The translations under genes and the position numbers were made by a program. A stretch of 15,726 bases of DNA from Chlamydomonas sphaeroides (taxonomy: Eukaryota; Chlorophyta; Chlorophyceae; Chlamydomonadales; Chlamydomonadaceae), in assembly GCA_001662425.1 (NCBI GenBank), contig BDDC01001926.1, positions 1 through 15,726 on the forward strand. The letters are read 5' to 3'. Shown piece after piece: positions 1 through 11,300 of the stretch. Position 1 is the stretch's first letter; every line of letters starts with the position of its first letter. A model generated the notes under the pieces. The model was not told where the DNA came from and did not search any database. It saw only the letters and a program-made list of their open reading frames with translations.

Positions 1-150
1 CGCCCCGTGCACGTGCCAGCAGTGCAATCGATCACTGCCCTTGCACAACGGTGGTGGGCGTGGGGACGGTGTCCCACACACGGCCTACCCTCCTTAATTA
101 AACGACGTGGGCCCTGCACGCGTCGTAACCATTTCTATTTCTATTTCCTC
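1..150 (+). mobile_element. 3' end of a LINE-like retroelement (copy A)
   Basis: This stretch matches 15021-15165 in the same orientation with few differences over about 130 bases. The shared part includes a hairpin (GTGGGGAC ... GTCCCACAC, about 60-80) and ends in TCGTAACC followed by a (TTTCTA)-type tail near 127-150. A short tandem-repeat tail after a conserved 3' UTR is typical of non-LTR retrotransposons. The body of this copy, if present, lies left of the window. No open frame is conserved between the copies here, so this is the non-coding 3' UTR. Confidence 0.7.
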
Positions 151-1796
151 TTCCCTGCCTCGCAGGGTTTCTTCTAACGCAATGTCGCGGAATGGCACGT
201 CTTGCCCTTTCAACGAGCGGTCCTTGCAGCCTTCGCTCGTGCTTAGGTAGGCCCGCCTGTTCGCTCGGGCTTTGGTCTCAATTCCGTTGGGACGCGAGGA
301 AGCAACCAAGCCCGCGCGACGCTTCGCACGGCTTTCTCTAGCCACCATATCTCGCCCAGTGCCGTGCGTGCCCTGCCCTGCCCACTATCTCGCACCAGCA
401 GGGGTGACTCCGGTGGTGCAAGCCTGCATGTGTGCCAGAGCTGCGTGTGCGTGCGCGCCCTGCTTGTTGTTGGTCGCCAATGCATGAGATTGCACCCACG
501 ATGCCTCGATGCTAGCTGGCGCGTCGTGTCAGGAGGAGACTCACGCCACATGTGTCGCGCGGGCCTGCTTGTTTGGCTGTTTTTTTTGCTTGTGACTGGC
601 ATGGCCCGTGCGCTGTGGCCCAGCCAAGGAGCCGCGAGGGTTGGACGCACCGATCTGCATACATTGATTGGACGCGTCGTTTTCGCTGTGCCAAGCTACG
701 CCAAGACTACAGTACTCCAGGCGGCGGGAGCGCGGACGTGGATGGAGACGCGGCGGGCCCAAAGAGGTTGCTGCGTGCCTCAGGACAAGTAGTAGTATTC
801 CGTCTGCTGACTTCCACGCTGGTTACACAGTGATCAAAGTGGCAGCTGCATGGGCTAATCTATGGCCGCGGCAGGGGTGCAGCTCGTTGATGCATAGTCG
901 ACGCCACGTGCAGCACCCGCTGGAGGCAGATGGTGCTGACGCGCCTGCCTGCAGGCCCTGGTTTCGATGGGGAGGGGATGTATCGATGGCCAGAGGTTGG
1001 GACGGAGCACTGTGAAATAAACGTGGGTGCGTGCCGATTGTAGTGTCGCGCCTGCTCTGTGCTTACAGCTTACTGCTACTGACACCACTGACCGGTATGC
1101 TGATCATACCGCCATGGAGTACTGATACTGCCATGGTTTTGGGAAGCTGCCACCGAGTCACTGATGACGCGTGGTTCGCACTGGCGTGCGGTCCCATCTA
1201 GGGAATCGTCATATATCTCGATATGTCGTCTGACGACACTGCGCACCGGTAGTTATCACTACCCCCCACGTTCGTGACTCTGTCTGATACTATGCCGAAG
1301 CAGCCGCGGTTCTCCACTGGATGGGCGCACGCAAGGCACAATCAGCTTCACGGTGGCTACAGTTTTACTGTTTCATCCAACGGTGACTTGGTTGTGGTGG
1401 AGGCAGGTTGCCATTGACCCTGGAGGCCTTGCCTGCTTAGGTAGCTGAGGTCTCCCCAGGCCGTGGGGTATGTACAGATACATCTTTTTGTGTGGCCCCG
1501 CGAAAACAGTGTGATTTGCCTCACCCAGAGGAGAGGCCTCCTCTACTGGACGCGGACACACAGCCGACACGCGGCAACAAAACAAAACGGGCAGGGGGGT
1601 CCAGGTTCCTGGTTTATGCATCCAGGGGTGACCACGCATCCCCTGCCCACGATGCACCGTATGCACGTACCCGGATGACGAAGCCAGGTCATCAGAGCCA
1701 ACGCACGACCATCCAGGGCCTCCTGCTGCGCGCGGCCCATGTGCGACGAAACGCTAGCTGCTGGCTCGCCTCCTACCTGGGCTCGCCTCGGCGTTT
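151..1796. other. Intergenic stretch with no supported gene
   Basis: Open frames here are short on both strands. None shows a recognisable domain, a consistent exon chain or a plausible start context. I see only small inverted repeats: GGTATG/CATACC with a 5-base loop at 1094-1110, and AGAGGA/TCCTCT at 1527-1544. It may hold decayed transposon sequence or the 3' UTR of a gene outside the window, but I cannot show either. Confidence 0.5.
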
Positions 1797-2110
1797 CTGA
1801 AACCTTCTTGCGAACTCACTTTACTTCGCGACGGGTGAGAACTCGCAGACACATGCAGGTTGACACATGAAAAGCATGCAGCGTTCACAAATCCCGAAAC
1901 CTCGTGCGGACTAAAGCTTGTTGCGGCAGTGGGTGCTGCGGCAGTTTCAGTTCAGCTTTGGTTTCAACTGACTCGTAAAGTCCGCTACCCTGGCAGCGTC
2001 TGCACCTTGGCGTGATTACTGCGGTCAGCTGCGGCCTGCTGTGACTGCATTGCGATCCATCGGAATTCTGAAACCCTTTTTGAAACGCTGTCGGCCGAAA
2101 CCTGAAACGT
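1797..2110 (+). promoter_or_regulatory. Cluster of GAAAC motifs upstream of the fusion gene
   Basis: The heptamer-like core YYGAAAC or TGAAAC recurs at about 1797, 1894, 2068, 2081, 2095 and 2102. Two reverse-strand versions (GTTTCA, AGTTTC) lie near 1945-1970. The cluster lies just ahead of the CCAAT/TATA-like core promoter. No known algal transcription factor site is claimed; the regulatory role is inferred from density and position. Confidence 0.3.
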
Positions 2111-2118
2111 CTCAACAA

Positions 2119-2140
2119 CCAATCTTCTGATTCTTATAAT
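2119..2140 (+). promoter_or_regulatory. Putative core promoter (CCAAT and TATA-like box)
   Basis: A CCAAT pentamer lies at 2119-2123 and a TATAAT within CTTATAAT at 2133-2140. They are about 110-130 bases ahead of the chosen ATG at 2249. The spacing allows transcription to start near 2160-2175 with a short 5' UTR. The match is to generic eukaryotic elements only. An upstream 5' UTR exon cannot be excluded. Confidence 0.35.
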
Positions 2141-2248
2141 GATTGCCCGCCGGAAGTCACTGTAGCTTGCACAACCTCAGCTATTCATAGTGTCGAACGG
2201 CAAGTGTCAAAAACAACGAGACGGCCACTTGCGGAACAACAAGCAGCT

Positions 2249-2335
2249 ATGGCGCGAAAGGCGCCGCCATCCGCTGCCCTTGCGACGCTGCTGTTGTCAG
2301 CAGCTATAATGTGTTTCCTACATGTTGCCAAGGCC
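2249..2335 (+). other. Signal peptide (residues 1-29)
   Basis: The product begins MARK, followed by a hydrophobic stretch rich in Ala, Leu, Ile and Met. It ends at AKA before QTQAEF, a good Ala-X-Ala signal peptidase site between residues 29 and 30. This sends the protein into the secretory pathway. At least six Asn-X-Ser/Thr sites further on (for example NVT at 68-70, and NCT, NAS, NIS, NGT, NET) and many Cys fit a secreted, glycosylated protein. Confidence 0.75.
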
Positions 2336-5300
2336 CAGACCCAGGCCGAGTTCGAGAAGTGGCTCGTGGCCGGCGTGGCACCCGGCATCGCGGCGGCAGT
2401 AGGCCTGAAACCCGACGGCACCGTGCTCACTGCGTCGGGAGTCAGCGTCAACGTCACGGCGCTGCTCAGTCGCCAAGTGCAGTGCAGTGGCAAGCTTTGC
2501 ACCGACCTGAAGCAGGTGCTGCTGGGTTTACGTCACCACTCCTCATGTCTGGACATGCATCGCCACAAGGTTGCCTCTGTCCCTGCCGACTTCTTCTCTC
2601 GCAGTACCGTGACACGGCGAACGTGATGCCCACGATGACCCACCTCGGCCGCCGCCGGCTTCAAGGCCTCCTTGACCTCTCTGTGAACATAGGTGGCGTC
2701 ATCAGCGTCAGCACGATTTCACCGCCACCCCTCCCACCGCCGTCGCCCCCGCCATCGCCCCCACCCTCGCCGCCCCCCTTCCCTCCGCCCCCCTCTCCCC
2801 CACCTTCGCCACCGCCCAGCCCCCCGCCGCCCCCTCCTCGTCCGCCAAAGGCACCTCTGTCTGTGGCCGACCTGAATGCCATCCGCCTGCTCTGGGCTCC
2901 CAAACTTGCCAACACTCCGGCTGGAGATTTGTACGACCCCGTCGACAAGGACTGGGGCGGCGTCATCTCCCTCTGTCGCACCGTTTTCAAAGCGGAGAAG
3001 CGGTGGGGACGGGTCGCTGGGTGGCAAGCAGCGCAGCTCGCACGGTTTGGCTGGGGTCAGGGCCCATGCATGACCTAAGGATACGGCAGTCACCAGATCG
3101 CGCACTTGGCTTTGCTTCTCGCAATCAAGTCCCCCGCCCCTCACTCTTCCCCCTCCTCCATCCTGCCCCCAGCATTGCCAGCTTCTTCGTTCGTGCCACT
3201 TTCCATGACGGCATGGCTGTCGACGTCAGCGCCTGCCCGGGGCCCGACTGCGGCGGACTGGATGCATCACTACTTCTGACTGCGGAGGAGCTGATCCGCC
3301 CCGAGAAGTAAGCCGCAGTCAAAATGAGCAGTATGGGTGCTCGCTCCATGTATCTGTGTTGTGGTGCCGCACACACAGTCACGCCGTACCTCCTCACCGT
3401 ATGACAGTGCGTACGACAACTTCTCGGCCATCGTGGCGCGTGTAGCCAAGAAGGTCGCTGCCTACTACGACATCAGTGTCGCCGACACCCTGGCGGTGGG
3501 TAGTGGGCAGGAAGTGAAGAGGCGGATATGTGAGATCGAATGCAGGGGTCAGGGGCCTCCATGCAGTCGTATCCATGAACCCACAGGCCGAGCTGCACAG
3601 CGAAAGTGTGCATCACCTGTATGTCCGCAATTACCCATCCCCTTCTCACCCTGTACCCCTTGCTACAGGTGTGCGGCGCCGTGGCCACGGACGTGCTCAG
3701 CAACGGCCGCGTCAAGATCCTGCCAGGAAGCGGCCGAGGGGTAGGTGGAACCCTGGAGCTCACTGGCCTGCATTCCTGGCGACGTGTCGTGTGTTTAGGA
3801 GCTGCAGGTGACGCAACTGTGTCTCGCTGGTGGGTAGCACGATACTGATGAAGGCGGTGCGCTTTGGTTCTTACTCGCCCCATCCGGGCCTCTTCTCGTG
3901 CCCGCCCACGACCCTGCCGTCCTTGGCACTGCTTCAGGTCCTGCGTGTTGGTCGGCTGGACTCTATCCGCCCTGCGCCAGCCGGCCAGCTGCCGTCCGCC
4001 ACCATCGACCTCGAGGCCTTCCACGATTTTTGGACGGTGGGGCGCGCGACTGGCCGCAGCAGCGGGTTTACAATGGGGCGGTGGTCAGGCGTTGGCTGGG
4101 GGGACAGGGCACTGAGGTCTGCGCCAAACCACATCGGCGCTGCAGCGTTGGTTTGGCCAACAGTTTACACCCCCACCATCCCGAATACACAGGCCCGAGG
4201 AATCAACATAAGAGAGGCGGTGGCGCTCATGGGATCCCACAGCCTCATTGACGAGCAGGTGAGGGGGGCGTGCGCTCGAGGCGGCCAGGGATGCCGAGGG
4301 GCTGCAGGCCTTGGCAAGGCACATGGCACGGAGGGACGGTGGTGTACTGATGCATGTCGAACACCCTTTCCTCCCTTTCGCCTCCAGGGCTGCTTCATGG
4401 GCCCCAACAAAAAGGACTACTGCGACCCCACCAAGCAGGACTGCAGCAACGTGCGCATGTTTAGGTGAGGGCGGGGGTTGAGGGGAGAGGGGCAATGGGC
4501 AATGGGCGCTGGGCGTGCGCGCATAGGTCGTCGTTCGTGTGGGGTCGTGCGGATCCTGATGTTTCGACCTTCTTTCTCCTCTGCCTCCTTCCTCCAAGGT
4601 GGGAGAACCACTACTTCAAGGACATCTGCTCGCCGACGCTCAAGGTGCGTCGTATGTTACAGCTACCCTCTACTATCTGCTGCATTTTTGTGTGACTCGC
4701 ATCATCCGCCGGCCCCAGCCCTTGTGCTTACATTGCCCGCTTACGGCCGCCTCCATCTCCTCAACTGCCCTTCCATGCCACGTGCCGCCTCTCATGCCAG
4801 TTCGGTCACGCCTGTGGTTCCGGGGCAGCCCCATTTCATTACATCTGTAGCAAATAAAGTTGCAATTGTTGTCGCTTATATCTGTTTATCTGCACATCTC
4901 CAGAGTGGCCTTGTGCTAACACAGCCGCCGCTGCACGCCGCCCACCGCCACCTCAGGTCACGCCAGTGGCTCCGGGGACGACCGCCCCCATCGAGACGCC
5001 CGTCCTTGGCATGATCGAGGCGGAGCTGCAAGCAGAGGCGCGCTTCGAGGGCTGCAAGGTGCGCAGACAGGAGGGTGAGGCAGCCTGCCAGCCTTGACAA
5101 GCACAAGCCATGTACCCCTGCTGGCCGCCGGCCCGCTGCCCCGACCACCATCCCACTTGCTGCTTGAACAGCAAGGTGCGCATAGCGGAAGGCGCATGAC
5201 CCGCACGGCTGGCGATTGGATCCGCGGCGATGTGCAGTGGGGCCTGCTGCGGCCCCCAGTCCAAAGCAGCCCACCGAACGCTTGGCTTCCTTCAATGATG

Positions 5301-8300
5301 CCGTGTTGCCCCGCATGCCCCCTGATCCCATGATCTTGACTACCGTATCCCCGCGCCCCATCCCCGCTTTTAAAGGATCCTCGTTTTCCCCCAACCGCAG
5401 TTCACGAGCCGCGAGTTCCGCCTGGCCGCCATCAATGAGCTGCGGCTGGAGCAGTACGGCCTCAAGCCACCTGTCGTGGAGCCGGCGGAGACGCTCAAGG
5501 TGGGCGCTCAAGGAGCACATGGCTGTGTGTACGGCCGCATGCTTATCAGCCTGACCCACGCCCGTAGCTTGGGTGTCTTGCACCGGCTGCACGTTTGTGA
5601 CCTTGCCCGCCCAATCACAACCCCCAATGCAGGTTTTCTGGACCAACCGCAACTGCACCCAGGGCCCTGTGAATGCAAGCCACTGCCCCCACGCGAACCA
5701 ATGGTTCTACACACCCAACGACGCACTCATCGGAGCCGCATGCCAGGTGTGTGCCAGCGGCATGTCCTGTACCGGGCGTTGGGCCCAGAGGGGTGAGCCC
5801 CCGAAACTCTGTAAACGACTAAAACGACCCAGCCCTCATCACCACGAAATGCTTTTCATCATCCTTCCAATTGTGGCGCTTGACCTCCTTGATTCGATAT
5901 GGAACGCACCCGCATCCGCCCCGTCGACACCAAGATTCCCTCACCATTGCGACCCGTCCCCTGCTGCGGCACCGCAGGGCAGTGGCCCCACACCCAAGCA
6001 CACAGCTATTGGCAATGCTGCGCGATCGTTTCTCAGCCAAACCAAGTGAGTGAGGTGTAGGGCTGCTTGAAGAAGAATGCTGAGGGTGCGTCAGTGTCCG
6101 CATGTGCTCAAATCACCCCGTGCTGTCCCTTCGCTCCCTCCCCCGCTTGCTACAGCTGGGACACTCTCTACATCAGTGGCTACATTGCAATGGTGACCAA
6201 ATTGGCCACATTCTCGCCCATCGCCGTTGCCACGTGGGTATGCCTGGCTGTCTTGCGCTGTTGCACAGGCCATGCACTCGGGACTGCATGCATGCTGCGT
6301 GCCCACTCTGCCCTTGCACTTGGATGGCCGCTTCTGAGCGTCAGCATCGTTCACAGCCATGCACGCGTGGCTTGGCTCGGGCATACGCGTTCATCTCCCC
6401 TCAACGTTCCCTGCCGCCCCGCAGACAATTTGTGATCTCTGGGGGCGAGTGCCTCGAGGGCCAGTTTCTTGAAGCCTCATGCGCACAGGCCACCTCCGGA
6501 GATGCCCTGCCAGACACCTCGGTGAGTTACACACACATAGAGCCTGCAGGCTGCCTCCGTACCTGTGCTAGAAAGGAGCTGCGCTGCCGGTGGTAGGCAT
6601 GGGGCTCACCCCATACGTGGGGCTCACCCCATACGCGCCCGCCCTCCTGAATGCAACGAAATGTGCTTTGCACAAGTTGTAACAATTTCTCTTTCTCTTT
6701 CTATTTCCATTTCTTTCTAGCTGCGCTGCCGCTCCCATGCAGCAGGTTGTTGTGCCATAACGCTGGCGCCCCAACCGCATCCAACCACCCACAGACTCTG
6801 TTCTGGGGCCAGTACGCGCCTGGCTGCGAAACCTGCACCCAAGGTGTGTTGCGCGCCTGTTCGGTTGGGTGGGGCTTTGAGGCATGTCGGGGTGGCTCAT
6901 ACCCTTGCACTGGGTTCATGACACAGCAGATTGGGGACTGTGGTGGACGCCACGGGCTGGTTGCATGAATGTGCGGCTGACGTGGCGAAGGGCCAATATG
7001 CGTGAATGGCTTGTTGGTTGCTTGGCGCACGTCCTTGGACGATGGGCTGCATGGCTCGTGTTCGCTCGCTTGGCTCGGAACGTGATGGCCGTGTGCGTGC
7101 CTTGCCGCCGTGCAGCCGTAACTTGCCGTACCGACCGTCCACGCTACATCCTCTCCCCCTCCCATCAGGCCTGTGCAGCGCACACACGTGCTCTGCCTGC
7201 GTCACCGCGTTCAACCAGCGACCCGACATACCATACAATCGTGGGTAGCTACGAATTCCGTGGAATGCTTTGTCTCGCGATGGTTGCGACGCACAGACTG
7301 CACTCCTCACGCCTATCGGTCGAACGGGCAGCTTCCTGCCCTCGCTGCTACCTCGAGGCCACCTCCTCACCACACCATCCCTCCCTCTTGATCGCCACCC
7401 GCAGCCCTGGTTACGGAAGCTCGCTGCTGCGGCTGCCCCAGCGTCATGAGGTGGCATCGGTACGACGTAACGAGCAACAAGGCAAGCGCAAGAGCGGCTG
7501 GTTGCCGGGGCAGCATGTGGGGTCGCGTTCTTGGCAAGAATGAAGTGTTGGTTAGCTCACGATTTCTGTGGCGGCGCGCTGGCTGCCTGTCTGCAAGGGC
7601 GACATGCATCTGCCTGGCCATCGCAGACTCGCACACCGTACCTGGCAGGTGGCTGGGCTGGTTGCGCTTTGGTCCCCCGCTTCTGCATGCCTTTCGGCCT
7701 CCAGACCCACAGCATTTGTTGCCCACATCCGTTACTTTACCACAGGTCCAGGACATCGCCTACGTGGCGCTGCCGGACGTGTGGCCTACCAGCCAGGTGA
7801 GTGCGAGGGATGTGGGTTGGGGCTGGAGCATATGTGGGCTTGGCTGCCACACCTGCGGAGCTATAACGCAGCACAGCTGCTGCGTTGCGCATATGCTGCC
7901 CCCGAGACCCGACCCCCCTGCTGGCACACCTGGCCGAAGTCACGCGACTGAATCCGTCATCGGCAGACTCAGCTACCCGCCTCCCCGCCAGCAGGTGCTC
8001 CCGGCCATCGAGCTGGTCGACCCCGACGACGACGACCTGTTTGGGGGCCCCCAAGACGACGACAATGACGGAGTGGCCTCGACCAACGATGGGGTGGCGC
8101 GCAACCCTGCCACTGGGGAGGTGCTGGTGATGCCCGCAAGGGTTACGGAAAGTGACCCTGGCAACGACAGTGAGTGCCCGCATAGCAGCGCCATGACCAC
8201 ATATGGAAACATGACCGCCTTACTCGGCTGCAACGTGTCCCTACAGACGTTGCCCCAACCATTACTGTGGGCGGTGTTTTCAGCAACCCGCCAGTGACGC

Positions 8301-11300
8301 CGTATGGCGTTCCATCACGGGTACGTATGGGACACGCTAGGAATTGTGTTGTACGATTGGGGCGCGGTCAGCTTGAGCGTCTGTGTTAACACCCCATCGG
8401 GATCAGCGGGCATGTGCTTTCCTCTTTATGCAGCATCGGCTATTTGTCAGCTTGCCTCCCTCATGTCATCACCATGTGGAAGTGGTGGCCATTTACGGAA
8501 ATACAAGCAAACACGTGCTCACTTGCATCCCCGCAACATGGCCCTGCAGCTCTGTACCGCCACAAGTGTTGATGTGGACGGCTTTCCTAGCAGCCCCTTC
8601 AAATGGACGCCCTTCCTAAGGACCTTCAAGGAGCCGCCCAGGGCACAGCGAGCCAACTCATACTGCAAGTGAGCCACATGCTCGGCTGCCCAAGGAGGGA
8701 CCACATCCCACACACACCGCGGGGTGCTATGCTCGCATCTGTGTTACTGCGGCCGCTCACAATTCCCGCCATCACCCGCAGGGCCACGCCGCAAGGCACG
8801 AATCTGTGTACAGATGCGTACGAGATCGACGTGTACTCTGTAAAGGTCGACGTGGGCTGCCCCGCCGGACCGACCTGGCTGATGACGTACAACGGCACCT
8901 CGCCGGGGTGAGGGACTCCGGGGATAGGGCTAGAATGGCCACGCCATGCCACGGTGCCACAGTTTGCTCGTCCTGAGTCGAGCAAGCAACAGCTTGTTCC
9001 TTCTTTTGCAGCAAAACGTGTGTCCTTGCCTCCCACACGCACCTCTGGCCCCGCAGGCCGTCGTTCAGGGTACTCAAGGGCCGTCAGACGCTTCTCCGCT
9101 TCAACAACCGCATGACCAACACCAACATCAGCGGCGTGGGGCTGCTGCCATTCGCGCCGTACACGCCGTGTGACACCACAGCTGGCCGCGAGGGTCGGCC
9201 CATCTCCGTGCACTTGCACGGCGAGGCTAGCTTGGCTACATATGATGGTGAGACACGAGTTGTACTACGAAGACAATGCTGGAATACGGGACCGAAAGCA
9301 GCCAATATGATTGGCATGGACTTCTTCTGATGTGGCATGACTCTGACGCAAGTGAGCCGCCCATCCCACCCCAATCCAGGCTGGGCCGAAGATTCAACGT
9401 GCGGCGGGGAGAGCAAGGACTACTACTACTCCAACCGCCGGCCCGGGTACGCCTGGTACCACGATCACCAGCTGGACATCACATCCGGTAGGTGGTCGGT
9501 TGTACGACACGTACACGTCTAGCAATCTCACTAATTGCAGGCAGCAGCGTGCGTCAAACTACACACCATGATATCAGGGCTCCTTGAAGCATATTTCACC
9601 TTCCCTGTTCCCCTTGCCCGCCCCCAGAGAACGCCTACTGGGGCCTGTCAGGGCTGTATGTGGTGCACGACACGGCGGCCGAGGGAGGCTGCGGCGAGCC
9701 CTGGAACCTGGACTATTTGCCGGACTGGGAGATGCAGGTGGGGTTGTGCGAAGCGGGTCGATTGGGGAGCAATTTGCATGCGGCATTGGGGCCGGTACAC
9801 GGTAACAAGTGTGTTGTGCGTAAGTTCTCCAAGCTGACCCGATGCACAACACCCACCTCACCGCCATCCACCATGATCCAATCCTTGCCCCGTGCACCCA
9901 CCCACAGTTCAAGGACGCTGTCTTTGACTCCACTTGCCAGCTGCGATACGACAGAGAGGTGGGTGATGCAGCGTGCCTTCCTGGAGCTGGAGGTGGGCGA
10001 ATGGTGGCTTGATGCCAGCTCATGTCTTCAGCTGCCGCCTGCCTGTAGTCTGTTCCTCATGTGTGTGCAGTCCACACCCGCGTGTCCAGTCCACGCGACT
10101 CACGTCTGCTCGCTTCACTTGCAATGGACGCTGGGGCCTCCCACGTGATTAACCTCTTTTGACCCACCCATCGCCCATGCCTTTCGGCCATCGCAACCGC
10201 AGGGCGCCCATGACGACAACCTCTACGGAGGTCTGCAGGGGGCAGGGTGGGGATCGCGTATGGGTTTTAGGCTGCGGGAAGGCAGGTGGTGGGGGAATCG
10301 GCCCATGCCAGGCGGGGACAGCCCGCCTGGCTTGATGTGAAGCTGCTGGTGCTCCAAGGTGGCGTGTGTGTAATGGATGGTGCATGCGTCAACAATCGAG
10401 CTGCCTCCATTGGTCGCAGACGTCAACATGGTCAACGGTGTTCCCTGGCCCGTCATGACCATTGACGCACGGTGAGGTCGGCATGGGGTGGTTTGGGGGA
10501 ATCGAGGTCCATACAGTTCCACCGCTGGCAGCGGTCCACACGGCACTGGTCGCCTTTCAATGCCGCCTGCTCGCCTTACAACCCGGGGCTTCTGCTCACC
10601 TCCCGCCATCTATATCCCCCTCCGACAGCTGGAACCGCTTCCGCTGGCTGGTGTCGTCCGTGTCGCGACCCTACAAGCTGCGTATCGTGGACGACACGGG
10701 CAACGACTTCAGCTCCACCAACTGCAAGGTGCGTGATGAGGACTGGGGGAATGCGTCTCTGCAACTGGTGTACCGCGCACCCAGCACAGCAGGTAGCCTG
10801 GTGCGTGATGACCACGGCTTGTGTTAGGTGATGTGTGTGGAGCATGCGTCCCAGCAGAGAGGCCGTGTCCATATCGCAACATGTGGCCTGGTGCTGCGGC
10901 CGCTAGTTCGCGTGCAAACACTGCGCTGCTACGTCAAACAGACAGCTTCCAACTTGTACCAATGGCCAGGTCATTGCGGGCGAGGGAGGCATTCGCCGCA
11001 CACCAGCACCCTTCCCTGCGGCGGGCCTGTTCATTGGTGTGGCGGAGAGGTGCGGCAAGCAGGGCGGTGTTCTGCTTGGGGGCTCTGCTTGGTACAGGGT
11101 ACTATGGTACTTGACACCCAACCTCTTGCGTGGATTCGGTGTGCGCAGGTACGAGGTGGTGTGCGACTTCCGGGGAATGGCCGGAAAGAAATTTTACCTG
11201 TGGAACGCCAAGGACGACTACCGCATGAAGGGCGGTGAGTGTTTCTGCTGCGTCTGTTGGGAATCTTCCGTTCATATAACATTATCCAGTCTAAGCTTTT

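Larger units (their letters stand above)
2851..6233 (+). other. Plant-type heme peroxidase domain (exons 2-14, residues about 172-570)
   Basis: The domain uses H2O2 to oxidise small donors through a b-type heme. The distal motif is VRATFHDG, with Arg229, Phe232 and His233. It is followed by CGGLDASLLL (249-256), matching the GCDASLLL calcium-site segment of plant and fungal peroxidases. Next come ISVADTLAV, a GR-D segment, and the proximal helix REAVALMGSHSLI with His369. WENHYFKDI (402-410) matches the usual F-D-N-x-Y-(F/Y) segment, with Glu403 where the Asp partner of the proximal His normally sits. About 95 extra residues (411-507) precede the usual C-terminal pattern (YTPNDALIG ... AMVKLATF-like, residues about 510-563). 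At about 400 residues it is longer than the usual 250-330. Whether it is closest to class I, II or III cannot be settled by eye. Confidence 0.85.
6425..7459 (+). other. Cysteine-rich linker between the two enzymes (exons 15-18, residues 570-662)
   Basis: After the last peroxidase helix, exons 15-18 encode a non-catalytic stretch. Exons 16 and 17 give GCETCTQGLCSAHTCSACV, with Cys at 613, 616, 621, 626 and 629. The pattern C-x2-C-x4-C-x4-C-x2-C is symmetric. In a secreted protein it most likely forms disulfides, although such spacing could also bind metal. I know no family with exactly this spacing. The intron 16/17 junction and the donor at 7245 (GTAGCT) were chosen because they alone keep frame into exon 18. 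Confidence 0.6.

Noticed and set aside
243..792. Overlapping open frames on both strands in the left intergenic region
   Set aside because: They show no recognisable motif, no exon chain and no start context; all look like random frames in GC-rich DNA.
2204..2248. In-frame GTG start 15 codons upstream of the ATG
   Set aside because: A non-ATG start is unlikely in an algal nuclear gene, and the added basic residues would weaken the signal peptide.
2661..3144. Minus-strand Gly-rich and Arg-rich frames
   Set aside because: They are the antisense of the SPPP-coding repeat; the low-complexity composition explains them fully.
4876..5658. Long open frame on the minus strand (260 codons) across exons 10-11
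   Set aside because: It lies opposite well-supported exons and introns of the fusion gene, shows no domain, and is expected by chance in GC-rich DNA.
6601..6636. CRISPR-like tandem repeat
   Set aside because: There are only two direct copies with no spacer, in a eukaryotic intron, explained by the retroelement 3' UTR hairpin.
7446..8297. Uninterrupted + frame of 283 codons
   Set aside because: It runs through introns 18-20 that happen to lack stops. The true exons inside it are bounded by clear GT-AG sites and give a better linker sequence.
2249..8320. Two separate adjacent genes (peroxidase, then oxidase)
   Set aside because: No signal peptide or suitable ATG precedes the oxidase exons, and phased exons bridge the gap. 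The only TGTAA pentamers between the domains lie in the retroelement insert of intron 15. The option is kept as a test rather than the main model.
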